Below, piece after piece: positions 48,221-59,019 of a stretch of DNA of 64,000 nucleotides; position 1 is the first letter of the stretch, and every line of letters begins with the position of its first letter. Under the pieces are notes generated by a model that ran no database searches, was not told the DNA's origin, and saw only the letters and a list, made by a program, of their open reading frames with translations. The stretch is from Mariannaea sp. PMI_226 (Eukaryota > Ascomycota > Sordariomycetes > Hypocreales > Nectriaceae), in assembly GCA_024336345.1 (NCBI GenBank), contig JANFOG010000014.1, forward strand, positions 186,001 to 250,000. Reading direction: 5' to 3'. Both the position numbers and the translations under genes were made by a program.

Positions 48221-48833
48221 TCTTTGTTGAAGGAGCGCAAGAAAATGGAACTCATACGCCATGCTGGTTACGGTCGACTGGAAACGTCTTGAAGCAAGGA
48301 TGTACCTTGAAACCTTTGTTGATATGCTGTTGAGATGGTGTCAAAATTCCAACTTCAGCCCGCTTCTGGTTCTTGTCAGAAAGTGTGACGTGGCTTGTCA
48401 CGTTTTATTATGAACATCAGACGATGCTGTCTTCTAGCAAGTGAAAAGCGACTAGCATTAGCTGCGCTTTGATTGTTGATCATGACCGACACAAGGAACA
48501 AACAAACCCAAGTTTGTTATGCATTAACTACAGTACGAGTTGCGGTGATTATAAAAAGAACATGATTGTCTAGGGGATACTATATATAGCACGAGATCAT
48601 CGCACGTTCCTCGCGGTCTTCAAAGTATTCTTTCGTGATTGGCAGTCAATCCCATGATGCTGCACCTTGTGATGCGCCGTTAATTCGTTCTATTTAACTA
48701 AAAAAGATATTTCACACGTCACTCTTCATCATCAATATCCTGCAGACTTTTGCTGCCCAAACCAGCAATCCGGCGGATTTTCCCCTTCCTTTCCACATAT
48801 CTTTCGCTTGCTTCCTAGGTACCCTTTCTTCAT
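48221..48833. other. intergenic region
   Basis: Between the tRNA and the 3' end of the small secreted protein gene. Nothing was recognised. Confidence 0.5.
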
Positions 48834-49403
48834 TTAATCTTTATAGGTAACGTGCAAAATTGCAGGGTTTCCTGAATCCTTGGACCAAATGTCGAATGAC
48901 CCAAATTGGGCGCCCAAGTAGATGGAGAACTGGCGATCTTTGGAAGCTGCCTTACAGGCGGGAGTGACGTCGAATGCCGGCAAGTTGCTTAGCGCAGGCA
49001 CTTGGACCGTGTTGAAGGTCTCGCCAGAGTCTGGGGCATTTTCGCCGTCGATCGTGTCCTCATTCCACGTCGAAGACTTGGCCGCTGCGACGGTCACATT
49101 GATGGGGAACTGAGGGAGCTGTGTGAAGGCCGGCACTTGCACGCTGCATTTGGTGACTTCCTTTGCGGGGACGGGGAGCTTGAAGCCGATGATGCTTCGG
49201 ACAAAGGCAAGGCCGCCAGTGTTGGCGTGGAGGGTCTTGTCGTGGCCCAAAGTGCACAAGTAGCAATTGCGCTCAGGACAGTCGGGGCAGCTCACAGTAG
49301 AACGCAGGATTGTCGAGTCCTTAATTGCTGGTCGAGAAACCTGTGTCGCTTGAGAAAGCGAAATGAGGCTAACAAAAGAGAGGAAGATAGTTGGGAAGTG
49401 CAT
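48834..49403 (-). CDS. small secreted cysteine-containing protein, DNRLRE/CBM96-like fold suspected
   Basis: Single exon, 189 residues. The start is the ATG at 49403. A signal peptide (MHFPTIFLSFVSLISLSQA) is followed by a short cysteine cluster (CPDCPERNCYLC). A predominantly beta domain comes next, with GFKLPVPAKEVTKCSVQVPAF, WNEDTIDGENAPDSG, NTVQVPAL, DVTPACKAA and the end block FDIWSKDSGNPAILHVTY. That order resembles DNRLRE-type (CBM96) beta-sandwich domains, where a WDE-like strand and a final DSGNPP-like turn are typical. This is an inference from pattern. A TATAAAAG lies 137 bases upstream. It could be a wall-binding or effector-like protein. Confidence 0.8.
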   Translation of the reverse strand: MHFPTIFLSFVSLISLSQATQVSRPAIKDSTILRSTVSCPDCPERNCYLCTLGHDKTLHANTGGLAFVRSIIGFKLPVPAKEVTKCSVQVPAFTQLPQFPINVTVAAAKSSTWNEDTIDGENAPDSGETFNTVQVPALSNLPAFDVTPACKAASKDRQFSIYLGAQFGSFDIWSKDSGNPAILHVTYKD

Positions 49404-50637
49404 GGTGTGCAAAATAGCTTCAAAGGGAGGAGTTGAGTGGCAGAGCTGAAATTGTCAATTAACTCAAGGAGCTTCCTTACTTCTGAGTTTGTAGTCTGAA
49501 GAGGCTTCTGTCCTCAATCACAAACAGCGAAATGATTCACTTTTATAGTCAAAGTCTTGATCAACAGAATAAACAAATATTGAGGCACCTCTTAGGAATT
49601 AGCTGACATTCACAAACACGAAGCTCGTTGCCACCTTGAGCATCCAAGGTCATAGAACTCTCACGAGCCCAACCTTGACAGCTCAACATAATTTATTAGT
49701 GAGACAAGTAAGCTCTAAAAAAAACGCAGCTTTTGCAGTACTAACAGCCCAATAAGAGAGCCCAAGAGTTCCTTTTCTGGGCTCGCATTGATGTCATTTT
49801 CCACTCGGTCGGACAAATGCTCCCTCCGTCCCAGTTTGCTGCATCACCCAAGGGCTTGGTGGGTCCAACTGCAGCTCGTGTTTTCACGTAGGATGATGCA
49901 TAAAGGTCGCTGTTGGCTTGGGAACCCTCAGCTATGGGGTGCAACGGTGGTACAGCATGGCTTCATGGTTGGCTGATACTATAGTAGATAAATGAAGGAG
50001 GGGATATGATAGGGTGGAGTACCAGCCAGCCACAATGCAAAGGCCTCATGATCATTTGTGAGAGTTGTGTAAAAAAAAAAAAAAAAAGAGAGAAAAAAGG
50101 AAAGAAAACATAGCCCGCTGAATGATCGACACGGGAGAGTGCTGCAGAGAGGCGGGGGGAAGGCCAGGGATTGGTGATTGATGAGGGTAATACTAGGGAT
50201 CTGCTTGCTCGTATCTGACTGAGCGTTGCCACCCCTGTCATGAAGGACAGAGACGGGATCACGGCACAATGGGAAAAGCGATATAAATTGACGTAGTAGC
50301 GACGTATTTATTCCATTAGGATGTCATGACAGTCTGATAATGCATGAGATGTACCAAAGGCTACCAATATGTATGAATGTGCCCATCAATGCAAAAACCC
50401 CTCAATCCATGTAATCCCACGTATATATGGTCATGGATCGAGAGCACGAAGCACTAAACGACAGTAGAATAGTCATATAAAACGAAGAAAGCAACAGAAG
50501 AATACACTTACAAGACTCCAATCCCATGCTAATGGTAAATCCTCATCAACTGCATCATACAAACAAACCAGCCCCATATCACACCTCCACGCATTATCTA
50601 ACCTTCCCCCTACTCCCTCTCCTCTCCATATCTGTTT
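49404..50637. other. intergenic region
   Basis: Contains the promoter of the small secreted protein and a 17-adenine run at 50071-50087. No other gene is seen. Confidence 0.5.
49540..49547 (-). promoter_or_regulatory. TATA box of the small secreted protein gene
   Basis: TATAAAAG on the minus strand is a full consensus match and lies 137 bases before the start codon at 49403. Confidence 0.45.
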
Positions 50638-52154
50638 CTAGTCCCTTTCAACCTTGAACGCTTGCTGCGCCGAGTTTCCTCTCGCCGCCAGCAACGACTC
50701 CAACAATGAGCCAATCTCGGGGTATATTCGTTCAATACTCGCCAGTCCCTCCGGTCCTAACTGCACCACGACGCCAAACATGTGCGCCAGCCGCGCCGCC
50801 TCCGTGCCGCGTGTTATAACGGACTGCAGCCGCTGCATCTCTGCCTCCAGCCCACTGCAGTTCTTTTCCATCGCTTCCAGGTCCTTGGTCGCCTGCGCCA
50901 GCCTGTCCATCCGGGCGGCGATCTGTGCTTCTTGGCGCTTCACCTCGTCAATATTGGCGGCCCTGCGAGAGTCGTAGTGGCGGATGGCTTGGGCGATTTC
51001 GGGGGGCAGAGACATGTTGTTCTCCTGCAGCGCCTGCAGCTGCGGAGCGAGAGCATCTTGCTCAGCCGTCTCCCCATGCAGTCGGACAAGTGTTTCCCTG
51101 CATTGGTTGATCTCTTCTTGGATCTGGCATGCGCTACTTTGTACTGAGCTCATTTTGTTCATGGCCTCTTGGTGTACCGTTCGATGAGGGAATATTTCCT
51201 TCTGTGCCTGAACCACAGGCTCCGTAAGCAATCGAATGTGGGAATCGATGGCAGAGGCGAACGTTGCGGCGGCCGGTTGCAGAGGCTCGTGGGAGGTTCC
51301 AGCATAGCATGATGTCGTCGTATTATTGTACTGAACGCAATGTTAGATGGCGTAGAACTTGTAATAAAAGAAATCGTTTTTAAAAAGAAAAAAAAACTTA
51401 CAGAGTTTCCAGGATATGTTGGTGTCATGTGAAAGGCCGACATAGGCGAGCTAAATAGCATCAAGCTTTGCGCGGCAGAGAGTCGCGATCCTTCTGGAGA
51501 GTTGGGGCGAATTCTTTTATCATCCGGACTTGGCATTTCTGACCCTGATCGTTTCAAAATCTTTACGCTGCGAGGTTGTGGCGGGGAAGGTAGAGGATCA
51601 GGAGCGACGGTGATGGAGGAAGAAATGTATTCGTCGCTCTCGTCGGGAGATTTGAAACGGCGACTGGACATTCCAGATGTAGACTCTGGCGAGGCGTTGC
51701 TCGCTGCTCTCCTTCTTCTCCCCGATCGCCGTTCCGAGAGGCCACTATCCTCTATCTCGTCGTATTTCTTCTCGGGTCCAGGTGAGGTTTGCGACGCCCT
51801 CACGAAGCGTTTCTTGGCCGCATGCACATCCTGCGCCATCAGCTTGCCAGTGTACGATGGCTTCCTGTCGCGCGACAAGGACTTTCTCAATTCCGCACGC
51901 AGGTCCTCGAGCGTTGCGGCGGGGTCCTTTGCGACGTGCTCGACGACAAGGGCTAGGTCCTCCAGGAGGTTGATGGCCCAGATTTTCGGGGGGGACTCCG
52001 GCACGATCTCCCAGGGCCAGACCCCCATCGCCCGGAAGATGCGGCGGGCAGCACGTGCGCCGCGTACTTGGAGGCTCGAGCCGAATGGTTCTGGGATGCG
52101 CAGCGTGTCGGATGAGGCTGCATCAGGATCGATCTGGGGTCGGGTGGACGGCAT
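50638..52154 (-). CDS. uncharacterised nuclear-looking coiled-coil protein
   Basis: Two exons (51402-52154, 50638-51330) give 481 residues. The first half has a compact region with RGARAARRIFRAMGVWPWEIVPESPPKIWAINLLEDLALVVEHV, then a basic, Ser/Pro-rich disordered stretch (SERRSGRRRRAAS resembles a nuclear localisation signal; many SP sites). Residues about 265-430 form a coiled coil rich in Glu, Gln, Ala and Leu (QIQEEINQCRETLVRLHGE, MEKNCSGLEAEMQRLQSV). A conserved-looking helical end (HMFGVVVQLGPEGLASIERIYPEIGSLLESLL) closes the protein. I do not recognise a named family. A role in a nuclear complex is a guess from composition. Confidence 0.85.
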
Positions 52155-52949
52155 CGCGACGAGGGGGGGGTGGGTTCGAAGGCGCGATCAAGCGCTGCGC
52201 CAAAGAGGGCTTCCAATTCCACCAGCCCAATCGTTGGATGACGCCGATTCTCCTTAGTACAATAAAATGCCGTGGATTTCTTATGTCCGTGGTCGATTGC
52301 GGCCACGGCCCGTCGAGGCGGGCGTGAAACTAATGATTGTTTGCCAGTTGCTATCCAGTCACGCATGATGCGACCGAGATTGCAGCTGCAAGTCATCTCA
52401 TGTATGATCACGTGACGGACCTCACCCTCACAATCCCTCCCCGCAGTCATGACAGCTCCGTTTCTCAGCCACAGGACGCGATAATAATGAATACATTGTC
52501 TCAGATGCGTTTTCTTTTGGCTGTTTGTCTTCAAGGTGTCTATCTTTTTTTTACATGTATGGCGTGCGGTGGCGTTTTAAGGCATCAATTTCAATTTCTC
52601 TCAAGTTCCTGCACCTAACTATGGGACCCGTCAGTGGTGAAAAAAACGGGCTTGCACAGTCCTCCAGGATTTTTATGATCATGATGGTATCTTTCAAATT
52701 GGTTAAACGGCTCAAGATGCCATCTCGTCACTGAGCTTGTCTCCCTATCGCTATATACGCAACTTGCAGAAACCAGTTCAGATGGAAGACCCAGATGTGT
52801 TTAGAAACTTGCCTCAAATAAACACTACGAAAGCGAAGGACCATATCATTACACTATTTTCTTGAAAAATTTTTATTGAATATTAAATCAAGCTATTTCT
52901 TATATCTACTTATTATTCGAATTTTCATGTCAGAAAGGCAATGCGTCCC
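52155..52949. other. intergenic region
   Basis: Promoter side of the coiled-coil gene, with an eight-guanine run near 52166, and the 3' end of the GH2 gene. No further gene is seen. Confidence 0.5.
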
Positions 52950-55140
52950 CTACTTGTTCACCCTGTCATAGAAGGCCTGTACAGCCTCATCCATCACCGC
53001 CTTGACCTTGGCCGCATTCATCTTCTCCCTTCGATCAAAGGAGTACAGGCCATTAACCTCTTGCTCGACATCGGTCCTATATCATATATCAGTAATCCGG
53101 TTTTCTCAGAGGGCACACTTGAAGAAACTTACAGCTGAGTGTATACGAGAGCGCAGCAGATACCTCCCTCCGTCACAGCCTTGACCAGGCGCTCAAACCT
53201 TTTCAGTAAATCCTCTGGGTCAGAGGCAGTTGTGTACCCCCAATCACGGCTCTCCTCTTCTGTCTCAGCCTTCTTGGCGGGCGCAATGTTGACTCCACCG
53301 AATTCAGTGTTCATGACTGGAGTGCCGGGGACATGCTTGGCACCAGGGTCTCCCTCGACAGCAGGCACGAACATACTTCTCCCAGCTTTCTTATCCAGAA
53401 TCAGGTCCAGGTCGGCACAAGTCTTCGCAAGCTCGGGACCGTCAGCGTAGTCGTGGAAGGTCGTGAGATCAGTGAGGACATGCTCCCAGCCGCAGTTGTC
53501 GTTGATGCTACGGGAGTCATCCAGAGATCTAGTACTTGAAGTCAGTGATCTGCTCCTCAACCAACGGATCGGTTTATAATTACTTACTTTGTGATGTAGT
53601 AGAGTTGACGAATGTGATTGCGCTGGTCGATATTATCCTTGAGAGACGTGTAGGCCCAACTCTCATTGACAGTTGTCCAGGTGACAATACACGGGCGGTT
53701 AATGACTAGCTTAACAGCCTCAGTCCACTCCGCATTGAATCTATCAACATATTCTGAGCTGAACTGGTAGGCACTGGCCATTTCGCCCCAGACCAGGTAG
53801 CCAAGCTTGTCAGCCAAGTAGTAGAAGAGGGGGTCCTCGACCTTTTGGTGCTTTCGGCAACCGTTGAAGCCCATCTTCTTACCCATCTCAATGTCCGCCT
53901 TCAGGCTCTCGGGGGTAGGAGGAGTCATGAATGTGTCGGGCCAGTAGCCTTGGTCCAAGCACAGAGCTTGGAAGTAGGGCTTGTCATTGAGCCGCCAGAG
54001 TCCATCGCCCTTGGTCCAGTTGATAGAGCGCATTCCCGTGGTGGTCACGACCTCGTCTAGCACCTTATCAGACCCATCCAACAGTCGAATTACCAGGTCA
54101 TAGAGCTGAGGGTGTTCAGGCGACCAGAGCGCGAGGCCATCACGCCAGCAAGAATCGTTGTCTTGTGGAGCCTGCTTGAGGATGGGCTCAGGGAGCTTTG
54201 AGCGTTGCTCCTGCGAAAGACGCATATCGAGTTCAACGGCCACTGAGTTGCTCTCTCTAGCCAGGGCTTTCTTCTCTGATGTAGCGACTGGAACGCCAGC
54301 AAAGCTTGCCTCAATTTGGACACTGACGTTCTGCCCAGCCCGCCGACCCTTGACAAAGATTTCACTGTGCAGCTTCCCTGAGCTAATGTCGTTGGACTTG
54401 ATCACAGTGCCTGAGCTGCTGTCGGCAATGCGTGCCACCGGCACAACTTCCAGCCAAACATTCTGCCAAATGCCGCCGGATGGCGTATAAAAGATACCCT
54501 CTGGCTTGGCGGCCCAGTATTGTTTTCCTCTAGGCTGTGTGAGATCGTATGCGGAGTCGTATACACGCACAGTGAGACGGTGAGATGTACCATCGTGGCC
54601 ATCAACAGCATCAGTGACGTCAAGCTCGAACGGTACGTGGCCACCTCGGTGGCCTCCAACATTTTCGCCATTGACCCATACGGAAGCAATGTAGTCGACA
54701 GCTCCAAATCTCACAACAAGCCGGTGGCCCTTCTCTTTTTCCTCAGCAGAGCGCAGGTCGCTAATGGTGCGCTCGTACCAAAGAACTTCGTGGACGCCGC
54801 GGTCATTGATGCCCGAAGCGGGGGACTGGAAGACAAAGGGGACGTTGATCTTGGTCTTGGTGTTTGTTTGAGCCCCGGCGACGAAGGTGTTGTCCGCGAT
54901 AAGGTCCATCATGTCACCGACAATGCCCCGAGTAATGGCCTCATTGGTAGCCGAACCCTTGTCGCGGGCTTGGTTCATGACTGTGACTTTGTCAGGCAGG
55001 CCAGAGCGCTGCCAGCGGGCAGCAAGACCAGTATCGTCATCATCGAAGATGAAGTCCCAAGGGCCGTTGAGAGATTGCCATCGCAGGGGGTTGCGTTGGA
55101 AATCGGGGCGAGGGTACGATGCTTCTTGGGGGACTATCAT
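52950..55140 (-). CDS. GH2-family glycosidase, beta-glucuronidase/galactosidase-like
   Basis: Retaining beta-glycosidase, probably intracellular because no signal peptide is present. Three exons (53588-55140, 53133-53528, 52950-53076) give 691 residues. The N-terminal jelly-roll sugar-binding domain shows SLNGPWDF, NVPFVFQSPASGI, WYERTI, VWVNGENVGGHRGGHVPFELDVT and GGIWQNVWLE. A beta-sandwich and the TIM barrel follow. The catalytic acid/base glutamate lies in TTVNESWAY and the likely nucleophile glutamate in MNTEFGG. The specificity among glucuronidase, galactosidase and mannosidase activities cannot be read from sequence. An insertion of about 45 residues (51-95) precedes NVPFVF. Confidence 0.92.
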
Positions 55141-55654
55141 GATGAATTAAATTGTGGGGGGGATGTGTGTGCCGCCGGTGTATCTATCTGCTCGGCTTTG
55201 TCTTGACTCTCCAGAGAAAAAGCCTAGAGGGAGCCCCAGACGAGTATAGATATGCTTGAGCGAATGTGTGCTTAAGAATGAAGAAGAAAAATTGGAGGGA
55301 GGATGATGAGAAGAGCGAGAAGAGTAGAATATATCAACAATTCAACAGATGCAAGACACAAGACATCTCATGCAAGCTGGCTTTCAAAACAATCTTGCCA
55401 GCCTACGAAAAGCTGTCTAATTCGTCAGAGCGGTAGGTGTTAGGACTTTGCACCGAGAGGTGGAGGTGGAGGGGGTTGATCAGTGAGGGGTCGAGCCTAA
55501 GCTGCATCTCTAGTCCAACACACTCCGCCATCACGGTGGATCGCTCTGATGCCGTAGGGGACACCAGCCGTCGCATCACGAAGCCGGCTGACTTCTAGGG
55601 CCATACTTTTCAGTACACCGTTGCGGAGGAGACTCCGCTCCGGCACCGTGAAGA

Positions 55655-56165
55655 GTACAAGCGGCCAAATCGGATTGTACTGTTTGCTGAATGAGGGACA
55701 GCCCACTTATTAGACAGAGAGCATGAGGGACAGCCCACTTATTAGACAGAGAGCATGAGGGGTCAGGTCTCTTCCCCATGGGAATGGAGGGATACGAGGT
55801 GCGGTAAAGCATCACTTTGGTAGCTTATTGACTAAAGCTGCCCCAAAACGGCCCGATGATTGGTCTTGTCCAAGTGATCATGGGCTATTTTTTCGGGCAT
55901 AGATTTTTGAATCAAGGTCGATCTAGTCGGCAAAGAGAGAGAGAGGAATGGGTGGAAGTGACCAATCGGAATATGTTGTCTTGTAAATGAGGGCCAAGTC
56001 CACTTATTAGAGAGACAACAAGAGGGATCTTTTCCCGTAGAATTGCAGGGTATGAAGTAGAGATAGAGCAACTTTGGTAATTATGTCGGTCCGACGCATG
56101 GCCCAATCATGATGAAAATGACTGGTTTTTTATATTCAGGTCACGTTGAACCAGGTCGACTCAAT
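55655..56165. repeat. diverged segmental duplication, two copies of about 250 bases
   Basis: The segments about 55655-55925 and 55950-56165 share an ordered series of blocks: CAAATCGGA/CCAATCGGA, AATGAGGG...CCACTTATTAGA, GAATGGAGGGATACGA/GAATTGCAGGGTATGA, AGCATCACTTTGGTA/AGCAACTTTGGTA, GGCCCGATGAT/GGCCCAATCAT and GGTCGATCT/GGTCGACTC. Identity is moderate, with many transitions. It may be the remains of a small mobile element. Confidence 0.65.
55691..55754 (+). repeat. perfect 32-base tandem duplication
   Basis: Two identical 32-base units (55691-55722 and 55723-55754), each beginning ATGAGGGACAGCCC and ending ACAGAGAGC, followed by a partial third unit (ATGAGG). Being perfect, it is younger than the surrounding diverged duplication. 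Confidence 0.9.
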
Positions 56166-57159
56166 GAAAATGAACACCATGAATGGATGTTCAAGGACAA
56201 AACATGTTCACCATCTGTCCGGTATCGGGTTCCTAGCCGAAGACGTAAGCACCGAGGTAGTCTACCTAGGTAAATTGCCTACCCAAGGTTAGGTGATCCA
56301 GTAATCTCGAAACCAAGGCCAGTTGTCCGGATAGCACGAGTTTAGTTTTGGCTTGGCTCTGCTCAAAGTATGCCCAAATCATCTCGCCGGATCTATAGAT
56401 ATAACTAGTCACCCACTATACCGACGGTAAGGAGGATACGTCGGGCCAATTGCTCGCATCTCGGTGGCTATTGGACCGAACTGTTGTGACTACTCGGTTG
56501 ATCTCATGGCGCAAGCAATCATTGGGAATGTTGGAGCTCTATTGCGAACCCATTTTCTCCACTATGTTGTTCGGGTTATTGTTCTTTTTATTATAAATTT
56601 GAGTATATTATATGACCGTGGGAAGAGCCCATCTGCCGAGGGGATACCTCACTAGTCTGGGCCTGCGTCCACCCACTTTATTATTTGACAGTGTCGCATC
56701 GACATCAATCTTGGCTAGCAGCCTGAGCATTGAATTCACGCTGAGGAAAACCGGATAATCTAGAATAAGTATGATTGCATACCTACCCGTATTCAAGTTT
56801 AAGATAACCAGCCAACAGACCCTTCTTACGCTTGTGATCTTTGAGGTAACGAGGGCAATGGCTTTACCCTAGAGCTGCACAGCACGGTTTGAACAACCAC
56901 CGGCGCTAACACATAGACAAACACGCATATTGATATAACTTCAACATTGATATATTACTCTATGAAATCTACTGCGCCTGCCATGAGGTATCCTATTACA
57001 GAAGAAAACAAAATGCGCTTTTGTTTGCGTAAACCCGTCGTTTCGACTACCTCCAAGAAGAGATATCTACGTTAAAAATGAATAGATCAATAAAAAAAGA
57101 AAAATATTCCAGGGAATGCGATTAATTATGCATCACAGCATCTTCATACATGGATCTCT

Positions 57160-59019
57160 TTACAATCCACCTCTCGTACTTGTGGATCCTCCAGATGACG
57201 ACGCGCTCACTCTGCGGATCGTCTTGATGGTCTTGTCAGCCATTAGCCCGGACGCATCCAGGAATGAGTTGCGGCTGAAGCTCAGCGTCCCCAGACTGGG
57301 CGCGCTGTTCGCTGGGCTTGGGTTGCTGGCCTCAATCTTGGTGTGCACGCCCAGCATCTCGCTATCGAATGGGTTCTTCGCAAATGGGTTCTTCCTGCTG
57401 TCGTTGCTGTCACGGCTCTCACCACGCGGAGGCATTGGGGAAGCCATTGCCCGTCTGCGTCGCCACCAGAAGAAGCCGGCAAGGAAGAGTAGGGCGATGA
57501 CGACGATGACACCTACAGCAATGCCCGCCTTGGCTCCTGCCGACGTCCCCTTCTTGCCGGATCCCTTATTATCGCCGCTGCTGTCTGAACCATTGTTGTT
57601 TGAGCTTCCGCTATCATCGCTGCCATCGTCGCCAGGCGAAATAAAGTAGTCCTTCGGGTTGCCATCGGTGTCTTCAATGCCGCCGGTGCTAGATTCCCTT
57701 GTTTTCTTATCGTGGTTCCCAACACATGAATAGCTGCCCTTGACAATGCTCTTGACATTCTCGTCAAACCAGTAGCAGTCCATCGAGTCATCACCCACAA
57801 CTTTGAAATCTCCCGTCACTTCCTTGAGACCGAAAAACTCAACGTTGGTAAATGAACCCTTCATCGTGATGCTTCGGGCCGATTTGAGCGCATTGGCTGT
57901 GACATTGACGAGCTTGTCGTTGCCAGTGATTGAGACGTCGCCCACAGAATTGACGCGCGGAAGGGCGAAGGTTGTGAGATCTGAGTTGTCTTCAACGGTG
58001 ATACTGTCGCTGATAGACTTGACGAGGGGGATAACGAGGTTCTCGGAAGAAATCGAAGAAAAGGAAATGGCGCCAGTGATGTTTTTGAGAGAAGAAAACA
58101 TGATGGTTTTTGCGTCCGAAAGAGTGGAGGACGAGTTGCTGCTGGTGCCGAGAGTTGAGAGGAGGGGCATGTAAAATGTAGCACCGTCTCCGTTGGACGA
58201 GTAGGTGATGGTGTCGGCGTCTGTCAAGGCCGGCAACGTGAAGAATTTCAAAGCTTGGTTTTGGTAGATGTTCATATTGCCCTTGATTGTTTCCAGCTTG
58301 GGGAAGGATGCGGATGTGAGAGCCGAATTCTGTGTGAGGCCGAAGCCCTTGTTCGCGGTGGTGAAGTCGCGAACAGTCAGCGACTTCAGGTCACTGTTCT
58401 GGTCAACGGAGAAGTCTCCATCCACGGTCGTAAGGCCGCTGAACTCTAGCGTCGTGAGATCGGTGCTGTAGATTCTCATCAACCCGTTGACCTCCAAGTC
58501 ACCGTGCGTGACGGATAGCTGACTGAATAAACCAGTGACCGCATAGTCTTTGCCGATGGATTCGAGGGCGGGAAAATCGAGGGTGAAATCCTGTACGTCG
58601 TTGGATGTGTCTTGGTTCCAGAGAGTGAAGGAACTCTTAACGGTCTTGAGGTCCTTTGCCGTAACCACAGTCTTTTTGGGCTCGGTGGCCGGGTAAATCA
58701 CCAATACACCGTCGACAGATGTGATGCTGCCAAGATCGACGTTGGCACCGCTGGAGGGCCATGAGGAGCCGTCATTGCTAAGAAGGAGTGAAAGTGAACC
58801 ATCAATGGAGCTGCATGATGAAATTCCGTCGGTGTCGTCGGGGGATTCGATGTTGGTTTGGTTGGAAGAAACATTGCAATCTATCAACGGCAATCGGTCA
58901 ACTCCTGCACTGTCATTTCCTTCGTCACAAAGCAGCCTTCTTCACTCACCAGCTGTGACAAGACATCTCGTCAGCAGCAACGAGGCCGCCACGAAGGCGA
59001 CGTGGGTTTTCAATGCCAT
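57160..59019 (-). CDS. Ecm33-like receptor-L-domain protein with transmembrane segment
   Basis: Cell-surface protein related to Ecm33/Sps2 wall proteins. Two exons (58950-59019, 57160-58880) give 596 residues. The first exon encodes a signal peptide (residues 1 to about 23). Residues about 45-390 contain repeated receptor-L-type units, in which phrases such as FPALESIG, LTTVDGDFSVDQNSDL, FPKLETIKGNMNIYQN and LPRVNSVGDVSITGN recur at intervals of 40-50 residues. The C-terminal part has CYWFDENVKSIVKGSYSCVG and an acidic Ser/Gly/Asn stalk. A clear membrane helix follows (AGIAVGVIVVIALLFLAGFFWW), then a basic stop (RRRR) and a cytoplasmic tail of about 100 residues rich in Ser and Thr. Yeast Ecm33 is GPI-anchored, so this topology differs. 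Confidence 0.9.

Larger units (their letters stand above)
55141..57159. other. intergenic region with diverged repeats
   Basis: No gene is recognised in 2 kb. A 32-base tandem repeat and a larger diverged duplication lie at 55.65-56.17 kb and are listed separately. Confidence 0.5.

Noticed and set aside
51502..52257. 251-codon plus-strand open frame opposite the coiled-coil gene
   Set aside because: Shadow frame. The minus-strand frame has a spliced continuation and protein-like segments.
55691..55754. possible CRISPR-like repeat
   Set aside because: The two 32-base units are directly adjacent with no spacer, and the genome is fungal. It is a simple tandem duplication.
57116..57649. 177-codon plus-strand open frame opposite the Ecm33-like tail
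   Set aside because: Shadow of the Ser/Gly-rich stalk and membrane helix on the minus strand.
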